Below are positions 1-5,675 of a stretch of DNA of 5,675 bases, one piece after another. Origin of the DNA: Thalassolituus sp. (GTDB lineage: Bacteria; Pseudomonadota; Gammaproteobacteria; Pseudomonadales; Oceanobacteraceae). The position numbers were made by a program, and so were the translations under genes. The notes under the pieces were generated by a model. That model did no database searches and was not told the origin of the DNA. It saw only the letters and a list, made by a program, of their open reading frames with translations. The DNA lies in contig JARGOI010000186.1 in the NCBI GenBank assembly GCA_029212275.1, forward strand, positions 1 through 5,675, read 5' to 3'. Within the stretch, counting starts at the first letter, position 1, and each line of letters begins with the position of its first letter.

Positions 1-699
1 GTGAATTATCTGAATAGCGTACCTAGAAACCCAGCATTTTTCCGAGACTGGCAGGCAAAACACAATGTTGCCTCCCATGACGTGCCTATTTTATCCAAAA
101 AAGGGGCGTCCCAAAAAGATTCACCCGAAACAGAAAGCACTCGTTATATTTTTGTACCGCTGCAGGTGAATACCGACAGCCAAATTGTGTTGTTCTCGCC
201 TTGGGTTGATAACATGGAGCACCTTATTCGGGTGTTATCTGCGGCAGCGTCAGCCTTGGGTGATCAAATACCAAAAATCATTATCAAAACGCATCCGGCG
301 TGTGATACGGATTATTCGCAATTGGCTGCGCAACTTCCGTCAAAGCGAATCGAATTAATTACCTCAGGCGACACCCCATCGTTAATCGCGAATGCGACAG
401 GCGTTGTGACCATCAACTCCACCGTCGGCATCGAAGCCATTCTCGCCGGAATTCCAACCTTAGTGTTGGGACAAGCCTTTTACGCCATTGAAGGTTTAAC
501 CTTGTCTGCACAAGATGAAACAACCTTGGCCTCAGGGTTGGTTGAGTTGTCATCGTTTACTGCCGATGAAAAATTACGTGCTGGTTGGTTGCACTACTTA
601 CGCCATGAGTATCAGGTCAGTGGCGGTTGGCGCAAAGCGGATGATAGCCATTTAGCTGCCATGACGGATAAAATAATTCAGACGGTGACCAGTTCATGA
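1..699 (+). CDS. KpsS/KpsC-like capsule polysaccharide protein, 5'-partial
   Basis: This is the C-terminal 232 residues of a capsule-synthesis protein of the KpsS/KpsC/LipB type. In characterised members, these are cytoplasmic Kdo transferases that build the linker on the lipid anchor of ABC-exported capsules. Seen in the sequence: a conserved strand with FVPLQVNTDSQI (51-62), a KTHP motif (96-99), and the diagnostic VVTINSTVGIEAILAG stretch (135-150), followed by PTLVLGQAFYAIEGLT (152-167). Family members are usually about 400 residues, and the frame is open to the first base. The GTG at position 1 is therefore most likely an internal valine, with about half the protein lying outside the window. 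The stop overlaps the start of the next gene as ATGA, so the two are probably translationally coupled. The family call is firm. Whether it acts as a Kdo transferase here cannot be told from this half. Confidence 0.85.
   Translation: MNYLNSVPRNPAFFRDWQAKHNVASHDVPILSKKGASQKDSPETESTRYIFVPLQVNTDSQIVLFSPWVDNMEHLIRVLSAAASALGDQIPKIIIKTHPACDTDYSQLAAQLPSKRIELITSGDTPSLIANATGVVTINSTVGIEAILAGIPTLVLGQAFYAIEGLTLSAQDETTLASGLVELSSFTADEKLRAGWLHYLRHEYQVSGGWRKADDSHLAAMTDKIIQTVTSS
684..688 (+). promoter_or_regulatory. Ribosome binding site for the sialyltransferase-like gene
   Basis: GGTGA matches the 3' half of the Shine-Dalgarno consensus. It lies 7 bases before the ATG at 696, inside the end of the preceding gene. 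It supports the overlapping ATGA start. Confidence 0.45.
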
Positions 700-1757
700 C
701 TTCAGTGGCTGGAGAGAAACATGTATTTTTTGCATCGACACCGTTTAATGTTTTGACCTCGGCGATGGTCGCACTGTCTCTGCCTACGGAAGATCAAGCA
801 CATCTCATTTTGATTGATCAAATTCCAGAAACAGCGCCTTTTAGAGAAGCATTGGCGCAATGGAAAACCAGCCCTTTCGTTGAGATTCACAGCATTTCAG
901 ATAAAAGCAGCGGCATCAGCAAACGTCGAGCGCGCTTAAATAGCTTCAAAGACTTAGACGTCTTGCTCAAGAAAATACAACCGCAATGGCTGTATACCGG
1001 CAATGATCGACGCATAGAGTTTCAATATTCAATGGCACACTGCAACGGCAAAGGTGTTTATTTAGACGACGGAACCTATACCTATCTTGGCCGCCCTACC
1101 CATTGGTTTGCTGATCATATCGTCGATAATTTAATGAAAAAATTAGCCTATGGTTTTTGGTGGCGACAACCCCCCGCCATTGGTGCCTCTTCATGGATTA
1201 CAAAAAGTATCCTTGCCTATCCTGAGAACGCACTAGAGATACTAAAGCAGCGTCCTTGTGAAAGCTTGCCGCGCAATATGGATAACCCTGCATTCCAAGA
1301 ATTATCGCAGTTGTGTATTACCGATGCCCGAGAATTAAGCAATCTTACCAGTTTATTATTACTGCCCCACAGCTCGGCAGCGGCAAACATTAAAACAGCA
1401 TTAGCGCACTGGCAGGGTGTAAAAGGGTCGCAGCCGGGCTACAAACACCACCCACGTACTGAAAAAATATTGAAAACGGGGCCGCAGGCATTGGATTTTT
1501 GGTCGTTACCCAATAATGCTTTCGCCGTTCCCGCCAGTATGCCTCTAGAAATAATATTACCCATGTTGCCTGCTAATTGTGTCGTCATAGGTGATGTATC
1601 AACGGCATTATTAACCGCAAAATGGCTACGCCCAGAGTTATCCGTATCGGCATGCGTCAACGCATCCACATCTCAGGAATGGATTAATTTATTAGATATT
1701 GCAGGGGTTAAGCTAATCAGCAGTGACCAAAACCCTGTGATAGGAGTCACCAAATAA
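696..1757 (+). CDS. Sialyltransferase-like glycosyltransferase (GT52/GT38-type, DDG and HP motifs)
   Basis: A 353-residue cytoplasmic protein with no signal peptide and no clear membrane segment. It carries the motif set known from bacterial sialyltransferases of families GT38, GT52 and GT80: an acidic-acidic-Gly motif in YLDDGTYTYLG (DDG at 124-126), an HP motif in YKHHPRTEK (HP at 252-253), and a late S/T motif in VVIGDVSTALL (296-306, S302). In that group, the first Asp/Glu acts as base and the HP histidine contacts CMP. The N-terminal FFASTPFNVLTSA (11-23) resembles the TPLQxL opening of GT52 proteins. I infer transfer of a CMP-activated nonulosonate such as sialic acid to the growing glycan. 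CMP-Kdo is a possible alternative donor, and donor, acceptor and linkage are not visible. It is coupled to the genes on both sides (ATGA before, TAATG after). The right-edge cytidylyltransferase-like gene could supply the donor. Confidence 0.7.
   Translation: MTSVAGEKHVFFASTPFNVLTSAMVALSLPTEDQAHLILIDQIPETAPFREALAQWKTSPFVEIHSISDKSSGISKRRARLNSFKDLDVLLKKIQPQWLYTGNDRRIEFQYSMAHCNGKGVYLDDGTYTYLGRPTHWFADHIVDNLMKKLAYGFWWRQPPAIGASSWITKSILAYPENALEILKQRPCESLPRNMDNPAFQELSQLCITDARELSNLTSLLLLPHSSAAANIKTALAHWQGVKGSQPGYKHHPRTEKILKTGPQALDFWSLPNNAFAVPASMPLEIILPMLPANCVVIGDVSTALLTAKWLRPELSVSACVNASTSQEWINLLDIAGVKLISSDQNPVIGVTK
1742..1746 (+). promoter_or_regulatory. Ribosome binding site for the GT2 gene
   Basis: AGGAG lies 10 bases before the ATG at 1757, inside the last codons of the preceding gene. 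It fixes the start at the TAATG junction, where the two genes share one base. Confidence 0.7.
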
Positions 1758-2662
1758 TGTTATTAAAACCACTTCAATACTTGTACCACCGGCTCACTCG
1801 CTCTGGTCCGATTCGCCTAGCAATGACCATACTCGTGCGCAATGAAATAGACATCATCGAAGACAATATTCGTTTTCATGCAGCACAAGGGGTTGATTGC
1901 TTTGCAGTTATGGACAACGGCTCCGACGATGGTACCCGCGAGCTGTTGGAAAAACTAAAATCTGAATTTGACTTACACGTCATAGATCAACCAGCACAAA
2001 ATTATCAGCAAGCGCTGTGGATGACCCAGCTTGCGGAATATGCGAGAAAAATACTTAAAGCAGATTTAGTTATCTCTAACGACGCAGATGAATTTTGGTT
2101 AGCAAAGGAAGGGACTTGTTTAAAAGATTATCTAAGCGCTAATGATTCGGTCGTCACGCTCAAACGCCATAACATGGTACTGACGGAAGATTGTTTAAAC
2201 GCTGATTATCATTACAGCCAAGCGCAATATGCGGTCAAAAACCCGATACTCTACAGCTCAGATACCCAGATCAATGACACTGCGGTCTCCATGTTGTTAG
2301 TTAAAATAAGTCCTAAAACCATCGTCAATCCTCATGGATTAATAAAAATGAAAGGCGGCAATCACCGTGCTAAGCATGGCTGGCGCTTGATCAATGCGCG
2401 CGAAGAAAGCGGCATTACTGTCTATCACTATCCCATTCGTAACTTTGAACAATTTGAAGCCAATATCATCAATCGACAACGCTTACTACGGGATACAAAT
2501 TCGCGTATGGGTGATCACTATCGTCGCTGGGTAAAAATATATGAGCAAGGTTTGCTCGAACAGGAATTTGAGAAGTTTATTTTGTCAAAAAGTGACACAA
2601 AAACATTATTGAAAATTGGTGTTCTAGAAAATGCTCATCAAAATCTAAACCTTATAAAATGA
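1757..2662 (+). CDS. GT2-type glycosyltransferase (Glyco_tranf_2_4-like)
   Basis: A 301-residue GT-A fold glycosyltransferase, probably cytoplasmic or peripheral to the inner membrane. It opens with a basic stretch, then TILVRNEIDIIEDNIRFH (24-41), the nucleotide-binding start of this family. VMDNGSDDGT follows (51-60). The DxD-type metal and nucleotide-sugar site is NDADEFW (108-114). Further on are KGGNHRAKHG (199-208) and HYPIRNFEQFE (224-234), which are typical of the PF13704-like subgroup. The length is normal and all key acidic residues are present, so it should be active. The sugar it transfers cannot be read from sequence. A clear AGGAG precedes the start, which shares one base with the upstream stop. 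The last 25 or so codons become noticeably AT-rich, leading into the low-GC genes that follow. Confidence 0.85.
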   Translation: MLLKPLQYLYHRLTRSGPIRLAMTILVRNEIDIIEDNIRFHAAQGVDCFAVMDNGSDDGTRELLEKLKSEFDLHVIDQPAQNYQQALWMTQLAEYARKILKADLVISNDADEFWLAKEGTCLKDYLSANDSVVTLKRHNMVLTEDCLNADYHYSQAQYAVKNPILYSSDTQINDTAVSMLLVKISPKTIVNPHGLIKMKGGNHRAKHGWRLINAREESGITVYHYPIRNFEQFEANIINRQRLLRDTNSRMGDHYRRWVKIYEQGLLEQEFEKFILSKSDTKTLLKIGVLENAHQNLNLIK

Positions 2663-2675
2663 TTTTCTTTAAAAA

Positions 2676-3917
2676 ATGAACATACAATTACTCGATAACA
2701 TTAAATTGAAACCAGAAAAGCTTATAACACTTTTCGGTATATTTTATTTTTTAATTTCACAACCTTGGGATATGGCATCAACAACAGATGGTGCGATTGT
2801 TCTTTGGTTGGTGGGGATGTTTTATGCCATAAAAGATCGTGGTTTATCAGCACTTAGCAGATCACAAAGAATAATTTGCTTTTTCTCTATTTTGACTTTT
2901 TATACTTCTTATATCTCATGGCTAGGTACGCCATACGAATTATATAATGGCAATCTTGAACCTCCATTCCGTTTTATTATGCTGCCTTTTATCATATTAG
3001 CCGTGGTAAAAAGTAAAATTACTGCGCAAGAAATAATACTTGCACTAGTTGCATCAGGATTTTCATATGCTATCTCCGCGTATTACGAAAGTCAGTATCT
3101 TGGGATTATTCGCGTCGATGGCGATGAAAATGCGGTCACTTTTGGTAATGGTGCGATATTAATATTTTCATGTTTAATTTTTTCTTTAATGATACCGATG
3201 CATTGGTTGTCAAAGATTATCATTACTGGTGCGGCAGTGTCAGCATTCTATGCTTCAGTATTATCAGGTACACGGTCCAGCATGTTAGTTCTTATACCTA
3301 TACTAATACTAATCACTTGGTTGTATGGTAAAAAATCATTAAATATCTTGGGATTAGGGTTAACTGGACTAATTTTATTTAGCTTAAGTTCAAATTTCAT
3401 ATCCGAAAACTTCGAAAAATCAACGAAAAGTATTGAAGATTACCTATATCATCAAGATACTCAAACTTCCGTAGGACAACGTTTTTTACTTTGGAAAGCA
3501 TCCATTTGTGTCTATGAGCGCTATCCATGGTGGGGTATAGGGCCTAAAGTATTTAAAAATATAATGATTGATGAGAATAATCCTTGTTATATAAAAGTTA
3601 TTACAAATAAAAAATATTTCACTCATGCACATAGCATATACTTCCAGAGCTTAGCGGAAAGAGGAACGATTGGATCGATCGTACTATTTTCATTCTTTGC
3701 TATAATTATAGTATTTACTCTGAAGAAAAAACTTGTTCTAAATAATATGACTCTGATTGCATTGATTGCCATGCTAACATACGGTATCAGCATGGATATA
3801 TTTTATACAAGATTCATTATAGATAAACATATAACACTTTTAGGAATATTAATCGGAATAAGTTATATAAGAAATCGACATCAATCAAAGTTAATTAGCA
3901 AGGAAACTATTCTATGA
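2676..3917 (+). CDS. Wzy-type O-antigen polymerase / O-antigen ligase family membrane protein
   Basis: A 413-residue inner-membrane protein with about 12 hydrophobic segments, by eye near 15-30, 39-52, 68-83, 98-112, 119-136, 159-174, 180-197, 203-217, 222-238, 332-348, 356-375 and 384-397. A large hydrophilic loop at 239-331, expected to be periplasmic, carries the Wzy_C signature features: SVGQRFLLWKAS (265-276), PWWGIGP (284-290) and HAHSIYFQSLAERG (317-330). SGTRSS (197-202) matches the conserved Arg region at the end of a preceding helix. Such proteins join undecaprenyl-linked repeat units (Wzy) or ligate glycan to lipid A core or protein (WaaL/PglL-like). Sequence alone does not separate these roles; a polysaccharide locus favours polymerase. 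The start lies 13 bases after the GT2 stop and has no recognisable Shine-Dalgarno, so translation may be weak or coupled. Base composition is clearly lower in GC than in the first three genes. Confidence 0.85.
   Translation: MNIQLLDNIKLKPEKLITLFGIFYFLISQPWDMASTTDGAIVLWLVGMFYAIKDRGLSALSRSQRIICFFSILTFYTSYISWLGTPYELYNGNLEPPFRFIMLPFIILAVVKSKITAQEIILALVASGFSYAISAYYESQYLGIIRVDGDENAVTFGNGAILIFSCLIFSLMIPMHWLSKIIITGAAVSAFYASVLSGTRSSMLVLIPILILITWLYGKKSLNILGLGLTGLILFSLSSNFISENFEKSTKSIEDYLYHQDTQTSVGQRFLLWKASICVYERYPWWGIGPKVFKNIMIDENNPCYIKVITNKKYFTHAHSIYFQSLAERGTIGSIVLFSFFAIIIVFTLKKKLVLNNMTLIALIAMLTYGISMDIFYTRFIIDKHITLLGILIGISYIRNRHQSKLISKETIL
3900..3904 (+). promoter_or_regulatory. Ribosome binding site for the GT42-like gene
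   Basis: AAGGA lies 9 bases before the ATG at 3914, within the last codons of the polymerase gene. It supports the overlapping ATGA start. Confidence 0.65.
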
Positions 3918-4828
3918 ATATTTTAAGCGATTTTATAAGAAGCAGAAAAATTCTAAAAAAAATAGGAAAGATCGACAAATATCTCACAGTCTTTTGTAAG
4001 AAAAATACTTTAAATATATTAGATTTAGTAAAGATTAAATCTTTCAAAAAATCTTCTACAATATGTATCTTAGCTAGCGGATCAAGTATTAATGATATTA
4101 CTAAAGAACAATGGGAATTCATAAACAAGAGTGACAGCATCAGCTTAAATAACAGTATTTTGCACAAGCATATACCTACCTATCTTTTTTATGAAACAGA
4201 TGCAGATACAGAGCGGCACGAGGATCTAAATCACTTAAAATTTCGTAACTTAGTAGCCAGAAAAGATGATTTAAAAAACAGTGCGATTATATGGCACTAT
4301 CAAGATAAACGTTATTTTGAAATAAATACTCTAAAAAATAGTAAATTAGTAAAAAATAGTTTTTTTCAAGGAAGTTATTCGCTACCAGGAGATACTGTTG
4401 AGAAATTTGATCAATCTCTTTTGATAGGTTCAAAACATCGGTTATTTGATTCACCGAAAGTAGGTTTATACCGAAGAGGATCACTGGCCAGAATTATTCA
4501 TTTCTGTATTTCAATGAGATACAAACGGGTTATTTTCTTTGGTGCTGATCTTAATGGACCGGATTACTTCTTTGACTCGTATACTAAACAAGACTTCCCA
4601 GAAAACTGTGAAGCACCTGACCTTCACAATTACGTTTACAATTCTTCTGACGGAGCAAAAAAACAAGACACCGTTCACATGACTGTTGATCCAACCGTTC
4701 ATCCTGTCACGATGATTCATGTTATCGATCGAATGAATAAACTCTGGTGCATTCCGCAAGGAGTGAAACTCGAGATATTTAATCACGAGTCTGCACTCTC
4801 TAAAATTCTACCCGTTGCAAAATTCTGA
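3914..4828 (+). CDS. GT42 / DUF115-Maf-like putative sialyltransferase-fold protein
   Basis: A 304-residue soluble protein, not firmly assigned. After a basic N-terminal extension of about 48 residues comes TICILASGSSINDI (49-62), then SLNNS (77-81). This matches the way Campylobacter GT42 sialyltransferases (CstI/CstII) start: a beta strand, a G-x-S nucleotide loop, then an Asn-containing strand. Residues 186-215 (YRRGSLARIIHFC, then RVIFFGADLNG) correspond to the CstII region with TSG...ALGYKEIYLSGIDF. Two histidines, H255 and H263, lie where the family has its catalytic His, followed by a helix and the strand GVKLEIFN (283-290). The related DUF115/Maf proteins attach pseudaminic or legionaminic acids to flagellin. 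I infer a nonulosonate transferase. A nucleotide-binding protein of the same fold without that activity is possible. It overlaps the polymerase gene as ATGA and is very AT-rich; a hand count gives about 17% GC at 4321-4380. Confidence 0.55.
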   Translation: MNILSDFIRSRKILKKIGKIDKYLTVFCKKNTLNILDLVKIKSFKKSSTICILASGSSINDITKEQWEFINKSDSISLNNSILHKHIPTYLFYETDADTERHEDLNHLKFRNLVARKDDLKNSAIIWHYQDKRYFEINTLKNSKLVKNSFFQGSYSLPGDTVEKFDQSLLIGSKHRLFDSPKVGLYRRGSLARIIHFCISMRYKRVIFFGADLNGPDYFFDSYTKQDFPENCEAPDLHNYVYNSSDGAKKQDTVHMTVDPTVHPVTMIHVIDRMNKLWCIPQGVKLEIFNHESALSKILPVAKF

Positions 4829-4848
4829 TTTAAAAACGAGTCTCTAAA
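4829..4848. other. Convergent intergenic gap
   Basis: Only 20 bases separate the two tail-to-tail stop codons. I see no GC-rich stem followed by a T run on either strand, so any terminator must lie inside a coding end or be Rho-dependent. Transcripts from the two sides probably overlap. Confidence 0.6.
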
Positions 4849-5478
4849 TTAGAAGAATCCATATAGTTCTGTAAGTGACTCGACATCGACGCCTTTGGCA
4901 ATATCGACAAGGATTGATCGTTCGTTTGATGCAACTTCGAAAACACGTCGAATAACTTCTTTCTCAAATTCATGAGGTACAATTATTACGCCATCGCTAT
5001 CAGCATAAATTAAATCATTCGGCGAAATCCTTACTCCATCAATCTCAATTGTACGATTAATACTTTCTAAAGTTGCACGTCTACGAACATCTTGGCAAGT
5101 TCGCCCGTTTGAAAAAACAGGGAAACCTAGGTTAAATACTTCACGAGAATCTCGAGTTGCTCCTCCAATAATTGCTGCAGTAGCACCAGATCGAATTGCT
5201 AAGTTAGCATTTAATTCACCAAAGTATGCGCAATCACTTACCTCATTTTCAACAACAATGAAATCATTAGGAACGATACTTTCGTAAGATTTAAGAGCTT
5301 TATAGATACCCTTATAATCTTCCCCGTCTTTCAACTTTCTAATCTTAAGTGTTTTAGCTCGGCCAATTGATGTAACACCATCAATATTGCACTTGTATCC
5401 TTTGAGGACACCATTAATTCCCAAATCATCCAAAATATCAGAAAGAATCGCACTGGTAATATGAGTCTTAAGATTGGT
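4849..5478 (-). other. RraA / HMG-aldolase-like domain of the fusion
   Basis: About 209 residues with the full RraA-like core and the Arg-Asp metal and pyruvate site. The length is close to that of stand-alone family members, so the domain is complete. E. coli RraA inhibits RNase E, but members keeping the aldolase residues usually act on 4-hydroxy-2-oxo acids or oxaloacetate. The retained residues here favour enzymatic activity. Confidence 0.75.
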
Positions 5479-5675
5479 GAGTAGTTTTCGATCACGCTCA
5501 CGCATACCTGCGGCTATCAAATTGGCTAACTCAAAATCTTCTGGCCAATTAACATCTACAGCTTCGATGGGTGATGCACACATTTGGTAAGGTTTATTAC
5601 CAATACGTCGCTGAATACTATGAGCAATTTCTTTGCTTACGATATAAAGCCCCATTGTTTCTATAATTGTGTCAG
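4849..5675 (-). CDS. Acylneuraminate cytidylyltransferase / RraA-like aldolase fusion, 5'-partial
   Basis: The minus-strand frame has no stop between 5675 and the TAA at 4849, so the ATG at 5655 is probably internal and the true start lies outside. Numbering is from that ATG. Residues 1-57 read like the C-terminal end of a CMP-nonulosonate synthetase (NeuA/PseF/LegF group): GLYIVSKE (2-9), then IGNKPYQMCASPIEAVDVNW (18-37) and PEDFELANLIAAGMRER (38-54). Residues 60-268 form a complete RraA/HMG-aldolase-like domain: SAILSDILDDLGI (68-80), FGELNANLAIRSGA (145-158), IIGGATRDSREV (162-173) and YADSDGVIIVP (217-227). The catalytic Arg-Asp pair of HMG/CHA aldolases is present (R168, D169, with E172), as is the Gly-Glu at 146-147. 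I infer activation of a sialic-acid-like sugar plus an aldolase or decarboxylase-type activity on a 2-keto acid. A purely structural RraA domain is the alternative. It faces the transferase genes. Confidence 0.75.
   Translation of the reverse strand, partial: DTIIETMGLYIVSKEIAHSIQRRIGNKPYQMCASPIEAVDVNWPEDFELANLIAAGMRERDRKLLTNLKTHITSAILSDILDDLGINGVLKGYKCNIDGVTSIGRAKTLKIRKLKDGEDYKGIYKALKSYESIVPNDFIVVENEVSDCAYFGELNANLAIRSGATAAIIGGATRDSREVFNLGFPVFSNGRTCQDVRRRATLESINRTIEIDGVRISPNDLIYADSDGVIIVPHEFEKEVIRRVFEVASNERSILVDIAKGVDVESLTELYGFF
5485..5675 (-). other. Cytidylyltransferase C-terminal segment of the fusion
   Basis: This is the portion of the minus-strand protein that resembles the end of acylneuraminate cytidylyltransferases. 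In these enzymes, the strand with D-(I/V)-(D/N)-x-P-E-D-F closes the GT-A-like fold and helps bind metal and substrate. The P-loop-like nucleotide motif and the CTP site would be upstream, beyond the window. Confidence 0.65.

Noticed and set aside
1..3. GTG at the first base as the true start of the KpsS-like gene
   Set aside because: The encoded part lacks the N-terminal half of the family, and the position coincides with the window edge, so it is more likely an internal valine.
702..890. Minus-strand open frame of 62 codons inside the sialyltransferase-like gene
   Set aside because: Fully antisense to a gene with recognisable motifs. Cys/Arg-rich translation with no family resemblance.
1439..1669. 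Minus-strand open frame of 76 codons
   Set aside because: Antisense to the HP and S/T motif region of the sialyltransferase-like gene, with no recognisable domain.
2653..2660. TATAAAAT as a promoter -10 box before the polymerase gene
   Set aside because: No acceptable -35 hexamer 16-18 bases upstream. The sequence encodes the end of the GT2 gene in an AT-rich stretch.
3955..3962. Run of eight A near the start of the GT42-like gene as a phase-variation tract
   Set aside because: The frame is intact, the run is short, and runs of this length are expected by chance in such AT-rich DNA.
3907..4167. Minus-strand open frame of 86 codons, hydrophobic
   Set aside because: Its hydrophobicity follows from the complement of Lys/Asn-rich AT codons in the GT42-like gene. 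No support as a gene.
4287..4786. Two further minus-strand open frames (65 and 91 codons)
   Set aside because: Both are antisense to the conserved core of the GT42-like gene and resemble no family.
4785..4850. Repeated ACGAGTCT (4785-4792 and 4836-4843), each followed by a CTCTAAA-like sequence
   Set aside because: Two imperfect short copies, one inside a coding end, with no flanking mobile-element features. Probably chance.

Overview
This window is part of a surface-polysaccharide (capsule or O-antigen) gene cluster of a Gram-negative bacterium. The codon style and gene families suggest a gammaproteobacterium, possibly marine; this is an inference and no species marker is present. Five genes run left to right in a tight operon (1-4828). 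A sixth, on the minus strand, converges on them (4849-5675). Gene junctions are a 3-4 base overlap, a 1-base overlap, a 13-base gap, a 4-base overlap, and a 20-base convergent gap. No stretch over 300 bases lacks a gene, and I see no RNA gene, mobile element or CRISPR array.

Layout: (1) 1-699, the C-terminal part of a KpsS/KpsC-like capsule protein, cut by the left edge. (2) 696-1757, a glycosyltransferase carrying the DDG, HP and S/T motifs of bacterial sialyltransferases (GT52/GT38-like). (3) 1757-2662, a GT2-type glycosyltransferase. (4) 2676-3917, a polytopic Wzy polymerase / O-antigen ligase. (5) 3914-4828, a protein resembling GT42 sialyltransferases and the DUF115/Maf group. (6) 5675-4849 on the minus strand, an apparent fusion of the C-terminal end of an acylneuraminate (CMP-nonulosonate) cytidylyltransferase with a full RraA/HMG-aldolase-like domain, cut by the right edge.

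The genes fit a sialic-acid-like (nonulosonate) glycan: gene 6 would make the CMP-activated sugar, genes 2 and 5 are two unrelated candidate transferases for it, gene 3 adds another sugar, gene 4 polymerises or ligates the product, and gene 1 belongs to capsule assembly. The most notable item is the cytidylyltransferase-RraA fusion, which joins an activating enzyme to a pyruvate-aldolase-type fold. The next is the mix of an ABC-type capsule gene with a Wzy-type polymerase, at a point where base composition drops sharply (from about 2600 rightward).
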